Below, in pieces: positions 8,170-13,992 of a stretch of 25,185 nt of DNA (position 1 is the first letter of the stretch; each line of letters opens with the position of its first letter). The notes below the pieces were generated by a model. The model saw only the letters and a program-made list of their open reading frames with translations, had not been told where the DNA came from and searched no databases. Source of the DNA: an uncultured Eubacteriales bacterium (GTDB taxonomy: Bacteria; Bacillota; Clostridia; Oscillospirales; Ruminococcaceae); the NCBI GenBank assembly GCA_902493155.1, contig CABUOE010000011.1, positions 1 to 25,185 of the forward strand. Reading direction: 5' to 3'. The position numbers were made by a program, and so were the translations under genes.

Positions 8170-8198
8170 ATTATAGCAAATTTAATCGCATTTTTCCA
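8170..8198 (-). promoter_or_regulatory. Sigma-A promoter of ppdK, with a leader of about 160 nt
   Basis: TGGAAA (8198-8193) and TATAAT (8175-8170) on the minus strand are 17 nt apart. The expected start near 8163 gives an untranslated leader of about 160 nt, AT-rich and with no riboswitch I can recognise. The rest of the 343-nt gap between ppdK and the next gene holds the divergent promoter at 8265 and an AT-rich tract at 8200-8260. Confidence 0.6.
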
Positions 8199-8264
8199 GT
8201 ATTCTATAAAATTTATTTTTTTTTTCACAATTATCCAGAATTTTGAACATTTTTCTCCTTCTAC

Positions 8265-8293
8265 TTTACAAACCTCATAAAAAATGGGATAAT
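8265..8293 (+). promoter_or_regulatory. Sigma-A promoter of the GlmU-like acetyltransferase gene
   Basis: TTTACA (8265-8270) and GATAAT (8288-8293) with a 17-nt spacer, 55 nt before the start codon at 8348. Confidence 0.65.
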
Positions 8294-8347
8294 AGTAAGG
8301 TAATGTAGTTCATAAAATGGCTTTATCAGATAAGGAGGAAGCTTTTA

Positions 8348-9055
8348 ATGGGAGATTTTTTGAAGACGATGGAGAAAAAAGAAAAGAAACGGCTGAAAAT
8401 TTTAGAGCGGCTGTTTGAAAAGGGCGTAGAGTTTTTGTCTTTGGACGGCGTGCTCATTGACGATACCGTGGAAGTGGGGAAGGGGACAGTCATCTATCCG
8501 GGTGTTGTTTTGAAAGGTGGCACTGTTATTGGTGAGAACTGCACCCTGACATCCGGCACCCATATCGAGGACTGCATCATCGGAGACGGAACGATGATCA
8601 ACGCGTCTCAGTGCTATCGTTCAAAAATCGGAGACGAAGTGAAAATCGGGCCGTTTTCCCACATCCGCCCCGACTCGGACATTGCCGACCATGTGAAGAT
8701 CGGTGATTTCGTCGAGGTGAAAAACTCTACCTTGGATGTAGGGGTGTCGGTGTCCCATCTGACTTACGTTGGCGACAGCGACATCGGGCGGAACGTGAAC
8801 TTCGGCTGCGGCTGCGTCACTGTCAACTACGACGGGGTGCATAAAGCCCGCTGCAAGGTGGGGGACAACGCTTTTATCGGCTGCAACACCAATCTGATTG
8901 CCCCGGTGACGGTGGGGGACAATTCCTTTATCGCGGCGGGCTCCACTATCACCGATGACTTGCCCGACGAGGGCTTCGCCATCGCCCGGGCGCGGCAGGT
9001 CAACAAAGAGGGCTTAGGCGGCGAGAAACTCAAAGATCGGAAGCTGAAATACTGA
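8348..9055 (+). CDS. Stand-alone left-handed beta-helix acetyltransferase homologous to the GlmU C-terminal domain
   Basis: The 235 residues match only the acetyltransferase half of GlmU. After a short charged helix (residues 1-35) come hexapeptide repeats (IGDGTMINASQCYRSKIGDE and similar). The GlmU active-site series is kept: Arg in IGPFSHIRPDS, Lys in GDFVEVKNS, His and Tyr in SHLTYVGD, Asn-Tyr in VNYDG, and a Lys just after. The tail AIARARQVNKEG also matches GlmU. The N-terminal uridylyltransferase domain is absent, with no trace upstream. Full GlmU makes UDP-GlcNAc; this version could acetylate glucosamine-1-phosphate or a related amino-sugar phosphate. ATG 8348 has AAGGAGG 8 nt upstream. 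It has its own promoter and terminator. Confidence 0.85.
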   Translation: MGDFLKTMEKKEKKRLKILERLFEKGVEFLSLDGVLIDDTVEVGKGTVIYPGVVLKGGTVIGENCTLTSGTHIEDCIIGDGTMINASQCYRSKIGDEVKIGPFSHIRPDSDIADHVKIGDFVEVKNSTLDVGVSVSHLTYVGDSDIGRNVNFGCGCVTVNYDGVHKARCKVGDNAFIGCNTNLIAPVTVGDNSFIAAGSTITDDLPDEGFAIARARQVNKEGLGGEKLKDRKLKY

Positions 9056-9059
9056 TCGT

Positions 9060-9093
9060 AAAAACCCGGAGCCAAGTACGGCTCCGGGTTTTT
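9060..9093. terminator. Bidirectional terminator after the GlmU-like gene
   Basis: AAAAACCCGGAGCC and GGCTCCGGGTTTTT form a perfect 14-bp stem around AAGTAC. It serves the plus-strand gene ending at 9055 and the minus-strand gene ending at 9097. Confidence 0.9.
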
Positions 9094-9096
9094 GTC

Positions 9097-9375
9097 TCAA
9101 ATTCCTTGTTCGATGAACAACTCCAGCAGGGAGGAAAGCACCTTTCCGCTTGTAATCAGGGTAAAATCCGGGTAATCGTCCTGACGGTCGATTTGGAGCG
9201 CCTGCAGAATGGCCATGCGGCAGTGGCGCTCCGGCTGGATTTTCATGGCGTAGTCATATTTTCCCACCTTCATGGTGACAGTGTAGCTGGCACAGAGCGG
9301 TTCCAGAGCGGCGTTTTGGTTGAGGCGGCCGCAGAGATAGTCGTAACGGTCTTTTTTTAAGTCGCGGATAATCAT
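9097..9375 (-). CDS. Small protein of unknown function
   Basis: I do not recognise this 92-residue protein. It is soluble, begins MIIRDLKKDRYDYLCGRL and ends SSLLELFIEQGI. The centre alternates charged and hydrophobic residues (YTVTMKVGKYDYAMKI), suggesting a small mixed alpha/beta fold. ATG 9375 is preferred over TTG 9408, because GAAAGG lies 8 nt before it and would fall inside the coding region of the longer form. The gene faces away from the adjacent RHH/small-RNA unit, whose first promoter is 38 nt upstream on the other strand. Intact frame, ribosome site and shared terminator support that it is real. Confidence 0.6.
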   Translation of the reverse strand: MIIRDLKKDRYDYLCGRLNQNAALEPLCASYTVTMKVGKYDYAMKIQPERHCRMAILQALQIDRQDDYPDFTLITSGKVLSSLLELFIEQGI

Positions 9376-9446
9376 AGCATTTTTCCTTTCAAGTTTAGAT
9401 TCCAGCAATCCCTTGAAAGAAACTTCGATTCATGGTATAATATTTG

Positions 9447-9537
9447 AGCCGAAGTTGTCTTTTAGACGACGGCTGGTTTGGGGAAGTGGCTGTTTCTTTT
9501 GCGAGAGGAAGCCACTTCCGTTATTTTATGTTTTTTA
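9447..9537 (+). ncRNA. Putative small RNA, copy 1 (two hairpins, intrinsic terminator)
   Basis: A consensus promoter, TTGAAA (9413-9418) and TATAAT (9436-9441) with a 17-nt spacer, fires toward no open frame of useful length. From about 9447 the transcript would form hairpin 1, AGCCG (9447-9451) with CGGCT (9470-9474), and hairpin 2, GGAAGTGGCT (9482-9491) with AGCCACTTCC (9510-9519), followed by the T-rich run at 9520-9536. Its 3' end overlaps the last codons of the convergent RHH gene. Copy 2 keeps the same plan with different bases. Expression is inferred from the promoter and terminator. Confidence 0.6.
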
Positions 9538-9691
9538 GGGCATGGACACCATCCCTCACCGCTTCCGTTTGTGTTTTTTCTTTACGCTTACAGTAGTCTT
9601 GCAGGATTGCAAAATCTTCGTCGTTGACTCTGGTTTGTACACGGTGGGGTTTGGGATCTTCGGTGGGCCTGCCCATTTTTTTTGCAGACAA
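9521..9691 (-). CDS. Ribbon-helix-helix regulator, copy 1
   Basis: A 56-residue protein beginning (M)SAKKMGRPTEDPKPHRVQ. The core HRVQTRVNDEDFAILQDYC has the shape of a CopG/Arc-type RHH fold: a basic beta-strand (VQTRVN) then two helices. Such proteins bind DNA as dimers and often repress their own gene. TTG 9691 is the start: GGAGGT (9703-9698) is 6 nt upstream, while the internal ATG 9676 is too far away. The paralogue at 9931-10098 has ATG at the same aligned position, which confirms the choice. Its promoter contains a 12-bp inverted repeat, and its 3' end overlaps the convergent small RNA. No toxin gene is next to it. Confidence 0.8.
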   Translation of the reverse strand: MSAKKMGRPTEDPKPHRVQTRVNDEDFAILQDYCKRKEKTQTEAVRDGVHALKNIK

Positions 9692-9704
9692 AAATTCACC
9701 TCCT

Positions 9705-9749
9705 TTTTGTATGCAAAACTATTATACAACTATTGCATACAAAAGTCAA
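9705..9749 (-). promoter_or_regulatory. Promoter and probable operator of RHH copy 1
   Basis: On the minus strand TTGACT (9749-9744) and TATAAT (9726-9721) are 17 nt apart. A perfect 12-bp inverted repeat, TTTTGTATGCAA (9705-9716) and TTGCATACAAAA (9733-9744), has one arm in the spacer and the other at the expected start point, so a bound dimer pair would cover the -10 box. Autoregulation by the RHH protein is the simplest reading. Confidence 0.72.
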
Positions 9750-9851
9750 TGGATTTATTGCAACTTTTCCAAAATGCTTTGCCAACATTTTAAGACGGGT
9801 TAGATTCCAATAAGCCCTTGAAAGAAATTGCAACACATGATACAATATTTA

Positions 9852-9937
9852 TGCCACAAGTTCCTTTCAGGATTTGTTGGTGTGGGGAACGGCGTGTAAT
9901 GTTTACCGACAGTTGCGCCGTTTCCTGTTTTTATTTG
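9852..9937 (+). ncRNA. Putative small RNA, copy 2 (two hairpins, intrinsic terminator)
   Basis: The promoter is TTGAAA (9818-9823) and TACAAT (9841-9846) with a 17-nt spacer. Hairpin 1 is CCACA (9854-9858) with TGTGG (9881-9885), with inner TCCT/AGGA pairing. Hairpin 2 is GGGAACGGCG (9885-9894) with CGCCGTTTCC (9916-9925), 10 bp with one G-U, followed by TGTTTTTATTTG. The stems differ in sequence from copy 1 but occupy the same places, which is compensatory change. The 3' end overlaps the stop region of RHH copy 2. Confidence 0.58.
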
Positions 9938-10098
9938 TCTTTGAGCGAGCGAATGCCTTCCCGAATACCTTCCGGGCGACGCTTTCCTGTGCGTTCACAG
10001 TAATCGTCCAATATCTTTGCATCTTTTTCGCTGATGCGGATCTCTAGCCGGATGGTTTTAGGGTCGTCAGTCGGCCGCCCCATTTTTTTGGTCGGCAT
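9931..10098 (-). CDS. Ribbon-helix-helix regulator, copy 2
   Basis: A 55-residue paralogue of the protein at 9521-9691, beginning MPTKKMGRPTDDPKTIRLEI. It shares the MGRPT-D-DPK arm and the D-AIL-DYC segment. The strand IRLEIRIS followed by two helices fits the RHH DNA-binding fold. ATG 10098 follows GGAGG with a 6-nt gap; a longer frame to 10191 exists but would run through the promoter. The strand residues that would read DNA differ from copy 1 (RLEIRI versus RVQTRV), and the operators differ as well, so the two copies probably recognise different sites. It converges on small RNA copy 2. Confidence 0.82.
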   Translation of the reverse strand: MPTKKMGRPTDDPKTIRLEIRISEKDAKILDDYCERTGKRRPEGIREGIRSLKDK

Positions 10099-10113
10099 AA
10101 CGCGCCTCCTTTC

Positions 10114-10155
10114 TACCGACAAAAGTATTATATACTTATTACCGACAAAAGTCAA
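10114..10155 (-). promoter_or_regulatory. Promoter and direct-repeat operator of RHH copy 2
   Basis: TTGACT (10155-10150) and TATAAT (10132-10127) on the minus strand are 17 nt apart. Two exact 13-nt direct repeats, TACCGACAAAAGT at 10114-10126 and 10140-10152, flank the -10 box with a 26-bp period. In copy 1 the equivalent sites are inverted and have a different core. Confidence 0.7.
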
Positions 10156-10204
10156 TAGCTTTATCCCAACTTTTCCAAAAGGCTTTGCCAACCTTTCAGG
10201 TATC

Positions 10205-10290
10205 CGTAGGGGCGAACAGTGTTCGCCCGTGGGGGTTACTGTCCTAGGGCATTGCTATATAAAATCGCGGGGCAGAGCCCCGCCCCTACA
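10205..10290. repeat. Palindromic intergenic repeat, composite copy 1
   Basis: Two hairpins, GGGCGAAC-AGT-GTTCGCCC (10210-10228) and GCGGGGC-AGA-GCCCCGC (10267-10283), are bounded by GTAGGGGCG and CGCCCCTAC as outer inverted repeats. The element is non-coding and resembles the REP/MITE-like repeats common between genes in Oscillospirales genomes. Confidence 0.7.
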
Positions 10291-10334
10291 TCCTACGTCG
10301 GTTTGAGAACTAAAAAAGGAACTGCCAATAAGCA

Positions 10335-10436
10335 GTAGGGGCGAACAGTGTTCGCCCCTGGGCGGTCTTTTGTGAGTCCGCGTTTTTACACATGAATTTT
10401 GTTGTTCGCGGGGCGATGAGGGCATCGCCCCCTACA
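10335..10436. repeat. Palindromic intergenic repeat, composite copy 2
   Basis: GGGGCGAAC-AGT-GTTCGCCCC (10338-10358) and GGGGCGATG-AGGG-CATCGCCCC (10410-10431) are bounded by GTAGGGG and CCCCTACA. The first hairpin is nearly identical to that of composite copy 1; the second differs in its inner bases but keeps full pairing. Confidence 0.7.
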
Positions 10437-10460
10437 ATTTTTCGGGAATATTAGAAATGG

Positions 10461-10542
10461 GTAGGGACGAGGCTCTGCTCCGCCCGTGTTTTATATAGGT
10501 TTTCCGGTCACCGCGAGGCGATAAGACATCGCGGTCACCGGA
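10461..10542. repeat. Degenerate repeat and 14-bp inverted repeat
   Basis: GTAGGGACGAGGCTCTGCTCCGCCC, 10461-10485, is a decayed member of the same repeat family. It is followed by an inverted repeat, TCCGGTCACCGCGA (10502-10515) with TCGCGGTCACCGGA (about 10528-10541), 14 bp with one mismatch. The rest of the 10193-10563 gap holds no frame with a ribosome site that I can support. Confidence 0.5.
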
Positions 10543-10563
10543 ACATTCCGATTGAACGACAAA

Positions 10564-10592
10564 ATCCCCCGCTTTATTACAAAGCGGGGGAT
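10564..10592 (-). terminator. Terminator of the ispH-S1 transcript
   Basis: ATCCCCCGCTTT (10564-10575) and AAAGCGGGGGAT (10581-10592) form a perfect 12-bp stem with a 5-nt loop. On the minus strand it lies 12 nt past the ispH-S1 stop and leads into TTTTG. Confidence 0.85.
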
Positions 10593-10604
10593 AACTTTTA
10601 AAAA

Positions 10605-12623
10605 TTATTCAATGGTAACGCCTTCGATACCTTCCAGGTCGGCAGCATAATCGGAAACGGGCTCTTCCTCTGCGGGAGCTTCTTCCTCAGCGGCGGGAGC
10701 TTCCTCCGGTTCCAGGGTAGCGCGGATGGAAAGGCTGACTTTCTTCTTGTCGAAGTCGATGTCGATGATCTTCGCGTTGACCACGTCGCCGACAGTCAGG
10801 ACATCAGCAACTTTTGCGATGTGCTGGTTGGCGATCTGGGAGATGTGAATCAAGCCGTCAACGCCGGGGATGATCTGTGCAAACGCACCAAAAGTGGTGA
10901 TGGAGACAATCTTGACCGGCACGACCATGTCAATGGCGTAGTCGCGTTTGAAGATTTCCCAGGGGTTGTCTTCGCTCTTCTTGTAGCCCAGGGAGATTTT
11001 CTTCTTCTCGGTGTCGATGTCTTTGATGTATACTTCGACGTTGTCGCCGACGTGAACCACTTCTTCAGGGGATTTGATTCTGGTCCAGGAGAGCTCGGTG
11101 ATGTGGATCATACCGTCGACGCCGCCCAAATCAACAAATGCACCGTAAGAGGTGATGGATTTGACTTCGCCGTGGTAGACCTTGCCGACTTCCACATTTG
11201 CCCAGAATTCTTCCTGTTTTGCTTTTTTCGCTTCCATGAGCACAGCTTTGATGGAACCGACTGCACGACGGCGTCTGTCGTTGATTTCGATTACCTTGAA
11301 CTGCACTTCCTTCTTGAGCAGGGTGTTTAAGTCTTCGACGCGGCGGTCGGAGGTCATGGAAGAAGGAATGAAGATTTTGATATTGTTGGTGAGAACCAAA
11401 ACGCCGCCTTTGACCACATCGGTGACGACACCGGTCAAAACGGTCTGATCTTCATAAGCTTTGCAGATTTCATCGAAGCCTGCTTCTGCGTCGCAGCGCT
11501 TCTTGGACAGGGTGACGATGCCTTCCTGATCGTTTACCTTCATGACAACGAGCTCGATCTCGTCGCCTTTTTTGATTTCGGTCGCAAAGTCGTAGTTGGG
11601 GTCGTCGGAAATTTCAGAGGCGGGAACGATTCCGGCCTGTTTTGCTCCGACATCAACGTGGATTTCATTCGGAGCGACGGTGGTGACGATGCCTTTTACC
11701 CTTTTCCCTGTATATAATTTCTCGTTAAGAGATTGCTCCAAAAGTTCCGCGAAGTCGAGCTCTTCGCCTTGGTCTTTGATAATTTCACTCATGGTATTTA
11801 GAACCTCCTTGATTATATCAGCCGGGGTAGAAGCACCGGCAGTAACGCCTATACTATTATGGCGTAAAATCTGCAATTTGTCAAGTTCTGATTTTGTTTC
11901 GATCAGAACCGTTTCGCAGTACCGGCTGCATATCTGAAAGAGCTTCCTTGTGTTGGAACTGTCTTTTCCGCCAATGACAACCATGTAGTCGGACTTTTGT
12001 GCGATTTCTACTGCTTCCTGCTGGCGACAACTAGTCGCACTACATATTGTATCAAATATCGAAACATTTGTATAGAGGTTTTCGATATTTTGTTGGAAAT
12101 TTCTCCATAATTCTTGATTAAAAGTAGTTTGGGCCACAATCGCTACAGGTTTTTCACGATTCTGTTTTAAATTGTCCAAAATTTCTGTGAGTTCTTCCAA
12201 AGTTTCAAAGGTGAAGACCGGGCCGCCGCAATGGCCTTTGATACCTTGCACTTCCGGGTGCTCTTTGTTGCCGGCGATGAGGATGACGCGGCCCAAAGCC
12301 GACTGCTCGGCGACGATGCGGTGGATTTTCAGGACGAAGGGGCAGGTGCAGTCGACGACTTCTTTGCCGTTTAACGCGTCGTAAACCGAAAGGGGAACGC
12401 CATGGGAACGAATGATGACCGTCTGACCATTTTCGATGTCGTCCACGCTGGCCACGGAGCGGATGCCCTTTTGCTCCAGCCGCTTGACGATCTGCGGATT
12501 GTGGATGATGGGGCCAAGGGTCACGGCATTTACGCCGCTGTCCGCCAGCTCGAAGGCTTTGTCCACGGCCCGGGCAACCCCAAAGCAGAAGCCCGCTGAT
12601 TTTGCCACGGTGATTTTAGTCAT
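10605..12623 (-). CDS. ispH: Fused 4-hydroxy-3-methylbut-2-enyl diphosphate reductase (IspH) and ribosomal protein S1 domains
   Basis: Residues 1-285 are IspH, the last enzyme of the MEP isoprenoid pathway. It reduces HMBPP to IPP and DMAPP with a [4Fe-4S] cluster held by Cys13, Cys94 and Cys194; His74 and the EHPE motif are also present. Residues about 306-632 are four S1 RNA-binding repeats (near 306-372, 393-460, 479-546 and 565-632), repeats 3 and 4 being the most canonical (SYGAFVDLGGVDGMIHITEL). The tail is acidic, rich in Glu, Pro and Ala. Such fusions are known in many Clostridia. The start overlaps the plsC end by 8 nt with GGAGG inside plsC, which implies translational coupling. The gene closes the tmcAL-cmk-plsC-ispH run. 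Confidence 0.96.
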   Translation of the reverse strand: MTKITVAKSAGFCFGVARAVDKAFELADSGVNAVTLGPIIHNPQIVKRLEQKGIRSVASVDDIENGQTVIIRSHGVPLSVYDALNGKEVVDCTCPFVLKIHRIVAEQSALGRVILIAGNKEHPEVQGIKGHCGGPVFTFETLEELTEILDNLKQNREKPVAIVAQTTFNQELWRNFQQNIENLYTNVSIFDTICSATSCRQQEAVEIAQKSDYMVVIGGKDSSNTRKLFQICSRYCETVLIETKSELDKLQILRHNSIGVTAGASTPADIIKEVLNTMSEIIKDQGEELDFAELLEQSLNEKLYTGKRVKGIVTTVAPNEIHVDVGAKQAGIVPASEISDDPNYDFATEIKKGDEIELVVMKVNDQEGIVTLSKKRCDAEAGFDEICKAYEDQTVLTGVVTDVVKGGVLVLTNNIKIFIPSSMTSDRRVEDLNTLLKKEVQFKVIEINDRRRRAVGSIKAVLMEAKKAKQEEFWANVEVGKVYHGEVKSITSYGAFVDLGGVDGMIHITELSWTRIKSPEEVVHVGDNVEVYIKDIDTEKKKISLGYKKSEDNPWEIFKRDYAIDMVVPVKIVSITTFGAFAQIIPGVDGLIHISQIANQHIAKVADVLTVGDVVNAKIIDIDFDKKKVSLSIRATLEPEEAPAAEEEAPAEEEPVSDYAADLEGIEGVTIE

Positions 12624-13215
12624 GGATTTCCTCCAGCATACCGGTCAGGGTGGCGGTCAGCAGCTTGTTGGCCTGTTTTATCTCGCTGGGGGAGGTGCCG
12701 GTTAACCCCAGGGCTTCGTTGGGAATGACTTTGCCGTACTTGACCGTGACAGTTCTCCGCAGGAATTTCCGTCTGCCTTTTTTGATGACGCAGGGGAGAA
12801 GGTCGCCGCCGGTTTTGGAGGCAACGACGATGGCGCCGGACTTGAGTTTTAAAAGTTTGCCGTCTTTGGTGCGGGTACCCTCCGGGAAGATGGCGAGGAC
12901 GTGGCCGCTGTTTACCACATCGACGGCATGGTCGATGGCGGCGGTGTCCCCCTTGCCACGGGCGACGGGAAAAGCGCCCAAAGCCCGGACGATGGAGGCG
13001 AGGACGGGAATTTTAAAAAGCTCCTCTTTGGCCATAAAAAAGCACTGAGGCTTCACTCGGATGGCAACCAAAATCGGGTCCAAATCAGAAATGTGGTTGG
13101 AGCAGAGGATAAAGCCCCGATCTTCGGGAACATTTTCCAATCCCTCGAACCGGAGGCGGTAAATGATGCGGACAAAGGCGGTGGTTACAGCACGCCCAAA
13201 GTTATAAAAGCTCAT
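12616..13215 (-). CDS. plsC: 1-acyl-sn-glycerol-3-phosphate acyltransferase (PlsC)
   Basis: Transfers an acyl chain to lysophosphatidic acid to make phosphatidic acid at the membrane. The 199-residue protein has the catalytic SNHISDLDP motif (HX4D) near residue 45 and the substrate motif FPEGTRTKDG near residue 117; the N-terminal helix would associate with the membrane. ATG 13215 is chosen because AGAAGGAAG lies 6 nt upstream and a longer frame would run into cmk. It starts 20 nt after the cmk stop and overlaps ispH by 8 nt. The cmk-plsC-ispH order is common in Clostridia. Confidence 0.92.
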   Translation of the reverse strand: MSFYNFGRAVTTAFVRIIYRLRFEGLENVPEDRGFILCSNHISDLDPILVAIRVKPQCFFMAKEELFKIPVLASIVRALGAFPVARGKGDTAAIDHAVDVVNSGHVLAIFPEGTRTKDGKLLKLKSGAIVVASKTGGDLLPCVIKKGRRKFLRRTVTVKYGKVIPNEALGLTGTSPSEIKQANKLLTATLTGMLEEIHD

Positions 13216-13235
13216 GGTATTCTTCCTTCTGCGGG

Positions 13236-13901
13236 TTATTTCATCCGGGAGAGGATGACGGTTTCCAGTTTGTCGATGGACTCTTCCAGGGTGCATTCCG
13301 TGGTGTCCACCAAGACGGCGTCGGGCGCCTGCTTCAGCGGGGCGATGGCCCGGTGGCTGTCGTTATAGTCCCGCTGTTTGATTTCTTCGTGGATTTTATC
13401 GAATTCCACCTGCTCACCCTTTTCGATTAACTCGTTGTAGCGGCGTCGGGCCCGTTCCTCAGAAGAGGCGGTGAGGAAAATCTTGATATCGGCATTTGGC
13501 AGGACCACAGTGCCGATGTCCCGGCCGTCCATGACCACGTTGTTCTCTTCAGCGAACTGCCGCTGGAGGTTTAAGAGAAATTCCCGCACTTCCGGGTGAG
13601 CTGAGACGTTGGAGGCAGCCATGGATACGGGAGGCCTGCGGATGTCGTCGGAAACGTCCTTTTCATTTAAATATACGTGCTGGGCCCCGTCGACATAACG
13701 AATTTTAACGCTGATTTCCGGCAGGAGGGCGGCGACTTCCTCACGGTTTGCCGTGTCCTTTCCTTTATTTAATACGTAGAGGCCGATAGAGCGGTAGAGC
13801 GCTCCGGTATCGACGTAGATAAATCCTAATTTTTTCGAGACTGCTTTGGCAATGGTGCTTTTTCCTGCACCGGAAGGGCCGTCTATTGCAATCGAAATCA
13901 T
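13236..13901 (-). CDS. cmk: Cytidylate kinase
   Basis: Phosphorylates CMP and dCMP to the diphosphates with ATP. The 221-residue protein has the P-loop IDGPSGAGKSTIAKA at its N-terminus, the YVDTGALYR CMP-site motif, VVMDGRDIGTVVLP, and the lid segment ASSEERARRRY. Length and motifs are those of the standard bacterial enzyme. AAAGGAAG stands 7 nt before ATG 13901. A 91-nt gap separates it from tmcAL upstream, with no terminator or promoter that I would call firmly. Confidence 0.95.
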   Translation of the reverse strand: MISIAIDGPSGAGKSTIAKAVSKKLGFIYVDTGALYRSIGLYVLNKGKDTANREEVAALLPEISVKIRYVDGAQHVYLNEKDVSDDIRRPPVSMAASNVSAHPEVREFLLNLQRQFAEENNVVMDGRDIGTVVLPNADIKIFLTASSEERARRRYNELIEKGEQVEFDKIHEEIKQRDYNDSHRAIAPLKQAPDAVLVDTTECTLEESIDKLETVILSRMK

Positions 13902-13992
13902 CGAGAATCTTCCTTTCTAAATAGGTACTTATTATAGAAGAACCAGGTTCCGGGGCGGTGTCCGCCCGCAATCTATGATTGCGATGACGGTC

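Larger units (their letters stand above)
9396..10192. repeat. Tandem duplication of an RHH gene plus convergent small-RNA unit
   Basis: Unit 1 (9396-9786) and unit 2 (9800-10192) are almost the same length, 391 and 393 bp. Both start with TTAGATTCCA, then a plus-strand promoter TTGAAA-17-TATAAT/TACAAT, a two-hairpin transcript with T-run, an RHH gene on the minus strand, its promoter TTGACT-17-TATAAT, and end with CTTTGCCAAC. Blocks such as CAACTTTTCCAAAA are kept beyond the promoters. The sequences have diverged enough that this is an old duplication or two insertions of one family. Confidence 0.75.

Noticed and set aside
9396..10192. Toxin-antitoxin system as an explanation of the RHH genes
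   Set aside because: No toxin-like frame overlaps or follows either RHH gene; the only partners are convergent non-coding transcripts and a 92-residue protein on the far side of one unit.
10193..10563. CRISPR array suggested by the repeated GGGCGAACAGTGTTCGCCC hairpins
   Set aside because: Repeats are few, irregularly spaced and not separated by uniform spacers; no cas gene is present.
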